Below, in pieces: positions 44,513 to 55,437 of a stretch of DNA of 64,000 nt. The notes below the pieces were generated by a model that saw nothing but the letters and a program-made list of their open reading frames with translations, did no database searches and had not been told where the DNA came from. Made by a program: the position numbers and the translations under genes. This DNA comes from Ancylobacter sonchi (GTDB lineage: Bacteria; Pseudomonadota; Alphaproteobacteria; Rhizobiales; Xanthobacteraceae), in the NCBI RefSeq assembly GCF_018390695.1, contig NZ_JAHBGF010000028.1, forward strand, positions 434,001-498,000, given 5' to 3'. How positions within the stretch are numbered: position 1 is the stretch's first letter; each line of letters opens with the position of its first letter.

Positions 44513-45507
44513 TTCGTGCGCCCTCCCTGCAGGCGGATGCGCGGATCGAGGAAGCCGAGCAGGATATCGGAGATCAGCACGCCGACCACGGTCAGGCAGG
44601 AGAGGAACAGCAGGAACGAGCCGGCCAGATACATGTCCTGGCTTTGCAGGGCACGCAGAAGCAGCGGGCCGGTGGTCTGGAGCGACAGCACGACGGCGGT
44701 GAGTTCCGAGCCGGAGACGATGGAGGGCAGCACGTCGCCAATATGCGACACGAAGAAGTTCAGCGACATGCGCAGCGGATATTTCACCAGCGCCTTGCCG
44801 GGCGGCAGGCCCTTGGCTTTGGCGGTGACATAGTACTGCTTCTGAAGCTCGTCCAGCAGGTTGGCGCGAATGGCGCGCACCATGCTGCCGGTGCCACCGG
44901 CGCCGATGATCAGCACCGGGATCCACAGATGGGCGAGGACCGACTGTACCTTGGCCCAGCTCCACGGCTGGTTGAAATAGATCGGGTCCATCAGGCCGCC
45001 GATGGACAGGCCGAACCACACATTGGCGAAATACATGAAGATCAGCGCCAGCAGGAAGTGCGGCACGGCGATGCCGAGCAGGCCGATGAAGGTCAGACCG
45101 TAATCCGCCCAGCTATACTGGTGCGTCGCCGAATAGATGCCGATCGGAAAGGCGATGATCCAGGTCATCAGGATGGTGCAGAACGACACCAGCACGGTGA
45201 GGGCGAGCCGCTCGCCCACCACGTCGCTCACCGGCATCTCATACTCGAACGAATAACCGAAATCGCCCTGCACGAAGCCGGTGACCCACAGGAAGTAGCG
45301 TTCGATCAAGGGCTTGTCGAAGCCGTACTCCTTCTTGAGGAATTCCACCCGGCTCATGTCGGCCTTTTCGCCCTGCGCCGCCATCTCCGCGACATAGGTC
45401 TCGAAATAGTCGCTGGGCGGCAGCTGCATCACCGTGAAGATCAGCGCGCTGGTGATCAGCAGCGTCGGGATCATGATCAGGATGCGGCGGGCGATATAGC
45501 GAAGCAT
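44509..45507 (-). CDS. Oligopeptide-type ABC permease (DppB/YejB-like)
   Basis: This 332-residue permease has the typical start MLRYIARRILIMIPTLLITS, PPSDYFETYVAEM, a central AFPIGIYSATHQYSWADYGL and the EAA-like loop YYVTAKAKGLPPGKALVKYP. It forms the channel with the DppC-like partner. It lies 3 bases after the binding-protein gene. Confidence 0.92.
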   Translation of the reverse strand: MLRYIARRILIMIPTLLITSALIFTVMQLPPSDYFETYVAEMAAQGEKADMSRVEFLKKEYGFDKPLIERYFLWVTGFVQGDFGYSFEYEMPVSDVVGERLALTVLVSFCTILMTWIIAFPIGIYSATHQYSWADYGLTFIGLLGIAVPHFLLALIFMYFANVWFGLSIGGLMDPIYFNQPWSWAKVQSVLAHLWIPVLIIGAGGTGSMVRAIRANLLDELQKQYYVTAKAKGLPPGKALVKYPLRMSLNFFVSHIGDVLPSIVSGSELTAVVLSLQTTGPLLLRALQSQDMYLAGSFLLFLSCLTVVGVLISDILLGFLDPRIRLQGGRTK

Positions 45508-45510
45508 CGC

Positions 45511-47424
45511 TTATGGCTCCCCGTCGTCGAACCAGAAGGTGTCAGGCTGATAGACGCCGAAATAGGCGCCCGGCTCGAAGCTGAAAATGCCGACTTCGGG
45601 GACGTTCTTCAGGTGGTTAGACACCACCACCGGCTGCGAGGCACGGTTGACGATGCCGATGGAGAACACCTCGTCGGCATTGATCTGCAGCATGCGCTGC
45701 CAGATTTCACGCCGCTCCTCGGTGGTAACCGATTGACGCCAGCGACTTTGCAGGTCGATCAGCTCCTGCGCCGCCGGCATGTCGGGCTTCTCGCCGGCCA
45801 TGCCGCCGGTCTCCACGAACTGCCCCCATTGCGGCCACTGGAACTGCATCGAGCTCGTCGGGGCGAGGCCGTCGGGGGCCATGTCCGGTCCCGGCGTGGC
45901 GTTGTCGAGGCCGGGCCATACCGACATCATCGCATTGCCGGAGCTGACGCTGCGCCTCAAGAGATCGGTCTGCGTCGCCCGCACGAACAGCTTGATGCCG
46001 ATCTTCTCCCAGTCATAGGCGACGAGTTCGAGGACGTCGGTTTCCTCGGTGCTGTTGCCGGCGGTCTCGATGGTGATCTCGGCCCGCCGGCCGTCCGGCA
46101 GCATCCGGATGCCATCATCGTCGCGCTTCGACAGGCCGGCGGCGTCCAGCAGCTTGTTCGCAAGCGCCGGATCGTACTGTGTCCAGGCCCGGTCAAATTT
46201 GGAATCGAAGAGCGCGCTGCCGGGAATGACGGTATTGGCCCCCTCATGGGCAAGGCCGAAGAAGATCACCTGGTTGATGTCGCGCCGGTTGATGCCGACG
46301 GACAGCGCGCGACGGACATTGGCGTCCCGGAGCACCGCACGCCAGGCGGGATCCTTCACGTTGAGGTTGGGGAAGATGGCGACATAGGCGCCCTCCCCGC
46401 GCTCCCACAGGCGCACCGTGTAATTGCCGCGCTTCTCGCCTTCCTTCAGGAAGGTGTAATTGTCGAAACGCAGATAGCGTGCCTGCAGGTCGGACCCGCC
46501 GGCGCCGACCTTGGCCGGAATTAGCGAGGCGGTGCCGATAGCGATGGTGATGCGGTCGACGTAGGGCAGTTGCCAGCCGCGCTCGTCGACGCGGTGGAAA
46601 AAGGGATTGCGGTCGAACACGAAGAATTCCGCCGGCGGCTTGGTACGCGGAATCCACGGGCCGAGCATCGGCAGTTCGGGATTCTCCGGCCGGTAGGAGC
46701 GTGCCATCCGGTCGTGCAGCGCCCCCCAATCCTTCACGCGCTCCTGCCGGATCAATGCGCCGAGGCGGATCGGATCGGCGTAGCGCTGGTGGAACTGGCG
46801 CAGATAATGCGCCGGCACGAAGACCTCCAGCGGCTGCGCGCCGGCCAGCGCCGGCAGGAAGGCAGGATTGGGCTTGCTCCAGCTGAAGCGCACCGTGGTC
46901 GCGTCGAGGACCTCGAACTTCGCCACCTCGCCATCGACAAACAGCTGGAAGGGAGGCCCGCCCGGGCTCAGCCGGTCGTTATTGGCCATGTCCTCCCACC
47001 AATAGCGGAAGTCCTCAGCCGTGAACGGCCAGCCATCGGACCATTTGTGGCCCTTACGCAGATGCAGGGTGAAGATGCGGCCGCCCTCGACGTCGACCTT
47101 CTCCACTATGTCGGGCACGATCTTGCCGGCGGTGTCGAACACTACCAGCCGCGTATAGCCGTAGATGCTGATGGAGCGGATATCGCGCTGGTCGCCCATC
47201 AGCATGCGCATGGTGCCGCCATAGCGACCGGGCTCGCGACCCATGCCGGCGACATCGATCACCCGCGGATGATCGGGCAAGCGATCGGGCAAGGCCGGCA
47301 TCTGGTCGATGTCGACCTCGGTGCGCAACAAGGGCGGCTCGGGCGGGTAGCGACCTGGCGCCGCACCGGCGACCCGTTCTCCCGCCAGCGCCATCATCAG
47401 GGCCAGGAATGTTCTTCGCCGCAT
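45511..47424 (-). CDS. Oligopeptide-type ABC substrate-binding protein (SBP family 5)
   Basis: This protein of about 637 residues has a Tat-like signal (RRRTFLALMMALAGERVAGA). The mature protein has the family-5 pattern: YGGTMRMLMGD, VFDTAGKIVPDIVEKVDVEG, and FTLHLRKGHKWSDGWPFTAEDF. It is long for the family, like the YejA group. It should bind a peptide or similar ligand in the periplasm. GTG 47430 is a possible earlier start. The ligand is not predictable; it shares an operon with the signalling proteins upstream. Confidence 0.92.
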   Translation of the reverse strand: MRRRTFLALMMALAGERVAGAAPGRYPPEPPLLRTEVDIDQMPALPDRLPDHPRVIDVAGMGREPGRYGGTMRMLMGDQRDIRSISIYGYTRLVVFDTAGKIVPDIVEKVDVEGGRIFTLHLRKGHKWSDGWPFTAEDFRYWWEDMANNDRLSPGGPPFQLFVDGEVAKFEVLDATTVRFSWSKPNPAFLPALAGAQPLEVFVPAHYLRQFHQRYADPIRLGALIRQERVKDWGALHDRMARSYRPENPELPMLGPWIPRTKPPAEFFVFDRNPFFHRVDERGWQLPYVDRITIAIGTASLIPAKVGAGGSDLQARYLRFDNYTFLKEGEKRGNYTVRLWERGEGAYVAIFPNLNVKDPAWRAVLRDANVRRALSVGINRRDINQVIFFGLAHEGANTVIPGSALFDSKFDRAWTQYDPALANKLLDAAGLSKRDDDGIRMLPDGRRAEITIETAGNSTEETDVLELVAYDWEKIGIKLFVRATQTDLLRRSVSSGNAMMSVWPGLDNATPGPDMAPDGLAPTSSMQFQWPQWGQFVETGGMAGEKPDMPAAQELIDLQSRWRQSVTTEERREIWQRMLQINADEVFSIGIVNRASQPVVVSNHLKNVPEVGIFSFEPGAYFGVYQPDTFWFDDGEP

Positions 47425-47432
47425 GGTCACCT

Positions 47433-49304
<1,872 letters not shown>

Positions 49305-49308
49305 GCGT

Positions 49309-51051
49309 CTATACTCCGGCCTTGTTCAGGACCCTCAGCATAGCAGGGCGCGCCATGATCTTGTCCAGCGCCGCGCGATCGGAAACGGCATAGGCCGGCA
49401 CCGTCGTGTTGTGGGCATCGACCACCACGTCGCGAACGCTGTGATCGGTGAAGTCGTAGCCGGAGGCTTCGGCAGTGGAGACCGCGATCACGTAATCCGC
49501 CAGGAATTCCTTGGAGGCTGCTTCCAGCCCCACCGAAAAGGCCACGGTGGAACCGATGGCACGCATGACCGAGTTCTGCAATCCATCGCCGATGCGCGCG
49601 AGCACCACCGGACCGGTATGGATGCCGATGCCGGCCCGGATAGGGATCGGCAGTGCGCCGCGCATCTCCGAGTTGAGCAGATCGAGCACCTTGCTCATGT
49701 CGCGGGCCGCGCTGAGGGCGGCGCGCGCGCCGGCACCGACATGGTGGTCGTCGACATCGAAAACCGCCAACAGGCCGTCGCCATACATCAGGTCGATATG
49801 CCCGCCATGGCTCTCCACCGCTTGCGTCATCTCGGCGGCAAACCGGTTGATCAGCACGGCGATCTCATAGGGCAGCCGGTTCTGGGTCAGAGTGCTGAAG
49901 GCGCGCAGGTCGAGGCACAGCACTGTGGCGTTCCGCTCCAGCGCCCATTCGTTCGCCTCGCCGTCGACATCGGCATTGGGGCGACCGAGCACCGGCATCA
50001 GCACCCTCACGCCGATGTCGTGCGTGGGACGCAGCTGGCAGCCGAGGCGCACATTCTCCGGCGCGCCGATATGGGACAGCAGCAGCCGCTCCGGGCCGGA
50101 GGCATCGGGCAATCCCTTCGCGCCGGCGATGATATGCACCCGGCAGGTCGAGCACCGTCCGCGTCCACGACAGGTCGAGGGATGCGGAATGCCGTGCATG
50201 CGGCTCGCCTCCAGCACGGAGATGCCGCGCGGCACCTGCACCGGGCCGTGGCCGCGATAGGTGATGGTCACGGTCGCCCGCGAGCGCCGGCGCACATAGG
50301 CGAAGCCGATCAGACCGGCGAGGCCGATCCCGAAGGCGCCGAGGCCGCTGTCGAGCATCATCCGCGCCCGGTCGAGGCCGGCACGCTGCTCCTCGGTCAT
50401 CGGCTTGGGGCTGACATATCTCGCTGCCGCCTCGCGTCCCGAGGCGACGAAGCCCGCCAGCGCCAGCAGCGGCACGATGATCGCCACCATGCGCAACGTC
50501 GTCCGCCAGTGCGGATACCAGTTCTGGTAGCGCAGCGAATGGTGGATGCCGACCACGCCATGCGTCCAGGCCACCAGCAGAAGCACGGTCTGCCAGGTGG
50601 CAACCGCCGGCCACATCCTGGCGAGCACCGCGTGATAGGCTTCGTCGGCGCCGAACCAGGTGCCGCCCACCCGTGTCTCCAGCACATGGCCGGCGGCCAG
50701 CAGCGGGATGGCAAGCCCCGAGACGATCTGCCAAGCCTCGTCCCGCGGCATCCGCCAGGTGTGGCGACGCAGGATGCGGAGGCTGGAGAGGATCATGTGG
50801 GTAAGGAAGCAGGCATAGAGCAGGACGCTGCCGGGAAGCGACTTCCACAGCAGCCAGCGCCATTGCTGCGCCACCTCCATCGCCTCGACCCCGAATATGC
50901 CGAGCGCATGGTTGAGCAGGTGGGTGAGCACGAACGCAAACAGCACGATACCCGACCACAGCCGTGCGTGGCATGACCAGGGATGGTCGCGAAAATCCTG
51001 CTGTAGCCTCCCTGAAGCCGGCGACCCGGTCGTCGTGCTGACGGAAGCCAT
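49309..51051 (-). CDS. Membrane haem-b / [2Fe-2S] / class III cyclase-domain protein
   Basis: This 580-residue protein has three parts. Residues about 28-250 hold some six membrane spans with His44, His85, His122 and His164, a layout suited to two b haems, as in succinate-dehydrogenase anchors and CyaC. Residues about 260-350 are a ferredoxin domain with C294-x5-C300-x2-C303 and C338. Residues about 370-560 are a class III nucleotide cyclase domain. It keeps both metal Asp (D381 and D425) but the Lys, Asn and Arg expected for catalysis align to Leu421, Ala504 and Gly508. It may be a redox-controlled cyclase of unusual chemistry or a nucleotide sensor. Confidence 0.85.
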   Translation of the reverse strand: MASVSTTTGSPASGRLQQDFRDHPWSCHARLWSGIVLFAFVLTHLLNHALGIFGVEAMEVAQQWRWLLWKSLPGSVLLYACFLTHMILSSLRILRRHTWRMPRDEAWQIVSGLAIPLLAAGHVLETRVGGTWFGADEAYHAVLARMWPAVATWQTVLLLVAWTHGVVGIHHSLRYQNWYPHWRTTLRMVAIIVPLLALAGFVASGREAAARYVSPKPMTEEQRAGLDRARMMLDSGLGAFGIGLAGLIGFAYVRRRSRATVTITYRGHGPVQVPRGISVLEASRMHGIPHPSTCRGRGRCSTCRVHIIAGAKGLPDASGPERLLLSHIGAPENVRLGCQLRPTHDIGVRVLMPVLGRPNADVDGEANEWALERNATVLCLDLRAFSTLTQNRLPYEIAVLINRFAAEMTQAVESHGGHIDLMYGDGLLAVFDVDDHHVGAGARAALSAARDMSKVLDLLNSEMRGALPIPIRAGIGIHTGPVVLARIGDGLQNSVMRAIGSTVAFSVGLEAASKEFLADYVIAVSTAEASGYDFTDHSVRDVVVDAHNTTVPAYAVSDRAALDKIMARPAMLRVLNKAGV

Positions 51052-51060
51052 TGCCGTGGA

Positions 51061-51570
51061 TCAGTGCGTGTGCTGCGGCTCGCCGAGACGGCGACCGGCA
51101 TCCACCGCCGGCGCGCCCTGCGGGAGCTGCTGCACCAGTTGGGCGCAGATGTTGTTGAGATCCATGATCTGTCGTCCCAGTTCGCGCATGACGGCGAAGT
51201 TGAACGGCGGCGATTCCTTCAGCAGCTGGAGGAACACGTCGCGGTCGATGCGCAGCGCCACCACCGGGCTCTCGGCGGTGATCGTCACCATGCGCACCTG
51301 ATCGCACAGGACGCCGGCCTCGCCGAGGATGGCGCCACGCACATGCTCGGCGAAATTGATCACTCCCGCCGGCGTGCGTAGCGACACGGTGAACTGACCT
51401 TCCAGCACGATGTAGACAGCATCGGACGCCGCGCCCTGCTCATAAATCACCTCCCCCGGCTGGAAGGTGATCCGGTCGCTGACCATGGCAAGCAGCTTGA
51501 GCTTGGACGCTTCCACATGATGGAACATGCGGAATTTCTGCATCGACCTGACTTCGTCCTCGATGGTCAT
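51061..51570 (-). CDS. Free cyclic-nucleotide-binding-domain protein
   Basis: This 169-residue protein is a Crp-type cNMP-binding domain without a DNA-binding helix-turn-helix. The phosphate-binding cassette is kept: GEAGVL with Glu84 and DQVRMVT with Arg93. A C-terminal helix (FNFAVMRELGRQIMDLNNIC) could dimerise it. A strong AGGAGGT site precedes the ATG. It lies between the cyclase-domain and degenerate ABC genes (9 and 30 bases away), so it probably passes a cNMP signal to one of them. Confidence 0.9.
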   Translation of the reverse strand: MTIEDEVRSMQKFRMFHHVEASKLKLLAMVSDRITFQPGEVIYEQGAASDAVYIVLEGQFTVSLRTPAGVINFAEHVRGAILGEAGVLCDQVRMVTITAESPVVALRIDRDVFLQLLKESPPFNFAVMRELGRQIMDLNNICAQLVQQLPQGAPAVDAGRRLGEPQHTH

Positions 51571-51600
51571 TTTCCAACCTCCTGAGGAACACGTTCCCCG

Positions 51601-54318
51601 TTAGGCAGACGCCGCTGCGGGCTCGGACGCCGGCATTTCCGAAGGGGCTTCCGCACTGCCCCTACGTTCCAGGCCAGTGAACTTAGCTCCTTCGAATTTC
51701 AACACAATGTCAAACGACGACAAATCGTCGTCTGCCGATTGCGTCACGATCACTGTTCGCCCCTGCATGGCGTCCATGATGTTCTCAAGGATCATATGGC
51801 CTTCCGACGGCGCGAAGCTAGATAGCGCATCGTCTAGGACGAGAATATCCGGCCGCCGTAGCATCGCGCGCGCCAGTTGCACCGTCACGCGCTGCTGCAC
51901 CGAGATCAGCCGGCCACCCGGGCCGACCTCCTGGTCGAGGCCCTTGGAGACCACGAACCTCTCCAGCCCGTGCTCGTTCAGCACCTCGGCGACCACGGCA
52001 ATAAGCTTGTCGCGCATATGCGCCTTGCCATAGCGGATGCGCCCGAAGATCAGGTTGTCGCGGATCGACGCCGCCGGCATCAGCCGTCCTTCGTCGTAAA
52101 ACTCCACGTCCTTGGCTTCCGACGCCGGCAGGAATTGCCGGAAGCTCACCCGCGCCCGCAGGATGCGGGCCACCAGGCGATCGTCGATCAGGTTCAGGCG
52201 GTGGCGCGGCTCGACATACATCAGCGCGTAGCCGATCAGCTTGTCGCGTACCTGGGCACTGAGGTGCCGCCGCTGGCCGCGGTTCCACGCCGAGCGGACC
52301 TCGGGCCACACCGCCTCGATCTCGGCATTGTCGATGAAGGAATAGCGCTCGCGCAGCGGGTTGTCGGGCGCCAGATCCTGGAAGACGTCCGCCACCGTCT
52401 CCACCATCTTGATGCCGATCGCGGTAAGCGGCGCCGTGAGGGCTTCCGCCGCGATGATCGAGCGCATGAAGGGGTCAGCCGCCATGTTCTCCGCCGCGAA
52501 GCGGTCGCCGACCGCAACGCCGTAGAGCAGGTTCTCGCCGATGCTGGCGCTGGTGTTGAACGTATCCGGCTGGAAGGCCTCGACATATTGCTCGAGGCCG
52601 CGCTCCCTGAAGCGCTCGATCATCGCCGGGCGAGCGGCGAGCAACTGCGTGGCGGTGTCCGGCTTGATGTTGTCGCCGAGGCGGCTCGACATGCCGACGC
52701 GGAAGATCTCGTCATAGCCGCGCACGACGCGCAGCGCGTTGCTGATCGCCGTATCGACTTCGGCGGCATTCGACGCGCCGATGGCCGCATAGTCGATCCA
52801 GTCGGCACTGGGTGACACCAGCGGATTGTCGGTCTTGCGCGCCTCCTCCAGCCAATAGCGCTGCTTCGCCGTCAGTTCCGCCTTCTCGTCCGGACGCGGC
52901 GTCGCGCGCCGCAGCACGAGGGTCAGGTTGTCGCGGATCGAGCCCGACATGATGTAGGGCTCGCTCGACGCGTAGAGCATGATGCTGCTGGCCTCGCGAT
53001 CGGACATGGCGGAAATCTCCTGCCCGCCGATCGTCACGCTGCCCTGGTAATCGGTCACCTGGCGGCCGATCACCTTCGCCAGCACGTCGCGCCCGCCGCC
53101 GGCCGGGCCGGTGAAGGCGATCCGGCCCGGACGACCAATGGCGACCGACATGCGGTCGAGCTGCACGATGCCGCGCCCGTTGATCACCCGCAGGCCGACC
53201 ACGGTGATCGGCGCATCGGCAGCGATGGCCGGCGGCGGCTCGTTGGTTTCCTTCGGCAGCAGCGTGTCCTTGGAGAACTGGCTGACGACCTGCTCGTATT
53301 TGACGGTCACGTCGGCCCGCTGCTGGTCCCAGTCGATCAGTTCCTTGATCGGCGTCGGCAGGTCGCGATAGGCGGCGATGACGGCGACCAGCTGGCCGAT
53401 GTCGAGCTGGCCCTTGAGCGCGAGATAGCCGCCCACCGTGTAGAAGACGAACGGCGTGAGCTGGGCCAGCAGGTTGTTGAGGTACTTGACCGCGAATTTG
53501 CGGCGATAGAGCCGCAGGCGGATATCGAACAGTGTACCGAGCCGATGGCCGATCTCCGCCGAGGAATGGCCGGTGACGCCGTAATTGTGCAGTGCCGGCG
53601 CGGCCTCGATCATCTCGCCGATGCGCCCGGCGAGGATGCGGGATTCGATCTGCCGTTCCCGTCCGAGCCGGATCTGCTCGCGGCGCAGATGCGGGATGAC
53701 GACGCCCTGCACCAGGATCAGGCTGATGGCGAGCGTGCCCAGCCACATGTTCTGCGCCAGGATGAACGCCATGGCGGTGAGCGCCTGCGTGCCGAGGAAG
53801 GCGGGGGTGATGAACGCCTCGCCGAAGAAGCCGCCGATCGGCTCCACCTCGTCCTTGATCATGCTGGTGACTTCCGCCGACTTGGTCGTGCGGATGTCTT
53901 CCGGCCGGAAGCGCATCACCAGCCCGAACAGGTCGAAGCGAAGCCGCCGCAGCATGCGCTCGCCAAGCACACCCTTGCGGATGTTGATGACGTATTTGAA
54001 CCAACCGCTGATCAGCGTCAGGACAAGGAAGACCAGGCTGAGCGCGAACAGGTAGGGCAACTGCGCCAGCAGCAGCCCGTCGGAAATGACATAGCTGCCG
54101 CCGCCGAGGAAGTCGGGCAGCGAGATGGTGAAGGCGAACAGACGGGCCTGGGTGACGCCATGCTCGAAGACACTGCCCTGGATGCCCTCGTTGACGATGC
54201 GCTTCGGGACATCGAGCGACCACCAATAGAAGGGCAACGACGCCACCACGTAGAACAGCACGATGAGCTGTTCACGCCGGCTGTACATCCAGACGTAACG
54301 AAAAAAATTGACCGACAA
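51601..54318 (-). CDS. Degenerate ABC-exporter-like protein with a large repeat-bearing insert
   Basis: This 905-residue protein has an exporter-type membrane domain (about residues 15-320, six spans) and an ABC domain that departs from the family at every key site. Walker A reads GPAGGGRD (404-411; Lys to Arg, Ser/Thr to Asp), the Q-loop Gln is Ser near 451, the signature reads LISVQQ (804-809), Walker B ends in Asp-Asp (829-830) and the H-loop His is Gln860. About 340 residues separate the Q-loop and signature. An SI[RG][DE]NL motif occurs three times (460, 592, 751). Hydrolysis is unlikely to be normal. It heads the operon. Confidence 0.85.
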   Translation of the reverse strand: MSVNFFRYVWMYSRREQLIVLFYVVASLPFYWWSLDVPKRIVNEGIQGSVFEHGVTQARLFAFTISLPDFLGGGSYVISDGLLLAQLPYLFALSLVFLVLTLISGWFKYVINIRKGVLGERMLRRLRFDLFGLVMRFRPEDIRTTKSAEVTSMIKDEVEPIGGFFGEAFITPAFLGTQALTAMAFILAQNMWLGTLAISLILVQGVVIPHLRREQIRLGRERQIESRILAGRIGEMIEAAPALHNYGVTGHSSAEIGHRLGTLFDIRLRLYRRKFAVKYLNNLLAQLTPFVFYTVGGYLALKGQLDIGQLVAVIAAYRDLPTPIKELIDWDQQRADVTVKYEQVVSQFSKDTLLPKETNEPPPAIAADAPITVVGLRVINGRGIVQLDRMSVAIGRPGRIAFTGPAGGGRDVLAKVIGRQVTDYQGSVTIGGQEISAMSDREASSIMLYASSEPYIMSGSIRDNLTLVLRRATPRPDEKAELTAKQRYWLEEARKTDNPLVSPSADWIDYAAIGASNAAEVDTAISNALRVVRGYDEIFRVGMSSRLGDNIKPDTATQLLAARPAMIERFRERGLEQYVEAFQPDTFNTSASIGENLLYGVAVGDRFAAENMAADPFMRSIIAAEALTAPLTAIGIKMVETVADVFQDLAPDNPLRERYSFIDNAEIEAVWPEVRSAWNRGQRRHLSAQVRDKLIGYALMYVEPRHRLNLIDDRLVARILRARVSFRQFLPASEAKDVEFYDEGRLMPAASIRDNLIFGRIRYGKAHMRDKLIAVVAEVLNEHGLERFVVSKGLDQEVGPGGRLISVQQRVTVQLARAMLRRPDILVLDDALSSFAPSEGHMILENIMDAMQGRTVIVTQSADDDLSSFDIVLKFEGAKFTGLERRGSAEAPSEMPASEPAAASA

Positions 54319-54438
54319 CGCGAGTGGCGCCTTTTCTCGCTCAAGCTACTCTAACGGCACTAGATGGTGTGCGAAGCGCCCGTCTGCCGAACGCTTCACC
54401 TTTTTATGATCCTAACATGACAATCGAGTCCCGGTGAT

Positions 54439-55410
54439 ATGCGCCCTGCCCCGACCGTCGCCCTGCTCGCCGCCCTGCTGACCGTCGCAATGTCGGCTTC
54501 GCCGAGCCGGGCGGACCCGGCAACCACCCCTCTGGCCGACGGATTCGAGGGCGAGGATTTCGCGCCCGGAGGCGGCCTTTACTACAAGCACAACCACGAG
54601 CAGAGCGCTGGAACCGTTGTGTTTCAGTCCCAGGTGGCCCGCAGCGGCCATCAGGCGCTCGACCTGTCGGTGCGTCCGATGTGTCCGCCGGAGAGCGAGC
54701 TGTGCAGCGAGCGCGCGGAGATCTGGGAGAAGCCCGACGTACTGGTGCCGTACGGGCGGCAGACCTGGTATGCGCTTTCGATGCAGCTGGCGCAGCCGGT
54801 TTCCACCGAGCGCCATCGCTATGTGATGATGCAGTGGAAACGCGAGATCGATCCTGGCGCGATGGGCGATTACAGCCCTCTCCTCGCCCTCCGCCTGATG
54901 GAAGGGCGCCTTGCCGTCACCGTCGATACGGATACCGGCGCCTTCGCGCCGATCGGCACACCGGAACGGCCGACGGGCTGCAAGCCCGGCGAGGCGATGG
55001 CGAGCCCCCCGGACGAATACAACCAGTTCCGCACGCTCGTCGCCATCGAGCCCGGCGCCATGGGGCCGGAGGAAGCCGGTTTCAGCGGTTGCACCCCGGA
55101 CATCCGGGTAACGCCGCGCGGTACCTTGCCGGCGGCCGGATCGGGCTGGATCGACTATGTCTTCAGCGTCCAGCCTGGCCCCAAGGGTGACGGGCGCATC
55201 GACGTCGTGGCCAATGGCGCGTGGATCGTCACCGTCGAAGGCAAGATCGGCCATGAGGGGCCGCAGCTCGGCGACCACATGTACTTCAAGTTCGGCCCGT
55301 ATCGCGGCGGCGACGGCAATATCTGGCGCATCTACTACGACGATTTCCGCCGTGGCCCGACCTGCGCGGATGTCGCCGACGCCGCCATCTGCGCCAAGAT
55401 CCACGATTGA
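54439..55410 (+). CDS. Secreted polysaccharide lyase (heparin-lyase-I-like)
   Basis: This 323-residue protein has a signal peptide (VALLAALLTVAMSASPSRA, cleavage near residue 25) and a beta-jelly-roll lyase fold with SERAEIWEKPDVLVPYGRQ, RYVMMQWKRE and FKFGPYRGGDGNIWRIYYDD. It would cleave uronate-containing polysaccharide by beta-elimination in the periplasm or outside. It is divergent from the degenerate ABC gene, 120 bases away, and convergent with the sugar dehydrogenase gene. The gap before it is AT-rich and likely holds its promoter. Confidence 0.85.
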   Translation: MRPAPTVALLAALLTVAMSASPSRADPATTPLADGFEGEDFAPGGGLYYKHNHEQSAGTVVFQSQVARSGHQALDLSVRPMCPPESELCSERAEIWEKPDVLVPYGRQTWYALSMQLAQPVSTERHRYVMMQWKREIDPGAMGDYSPLLALRLMEGRLAVTVDTDTGAFAPIGTPERPTGCKPGEAMASPPDEYNQFRTLVAIEPGAMGPEEAGFSGCTPDIRVTPRGTLPAAGSGWIDYVFSVQPGPKGDGRIDVVANGAWIVTVEGKIGHEGPQLGDHMYFKFGPYRGGDGNIWRIYYDDFRRGPTCADVADAAICAKIHD

Positions 55411-55437
55411 CGAGAAGTGCGACCGAGCCGCCGAGCG

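Noticed and set aside
43331..45019. Longer 562-codon version of the DppC-like permease
   Set aside because: The added N-terminal part overlaps the DppB-like gene in another frame and has no family similarity. GTG 44512 gives a normal start.
51583..51594. GGAAC-AC-GTTCC near the cNMP-binding gene start as an EcfG element
   Set aside because: Spacing does not fit GGAAC-N16/17-CGTT. It is a short palindrome without clear role.
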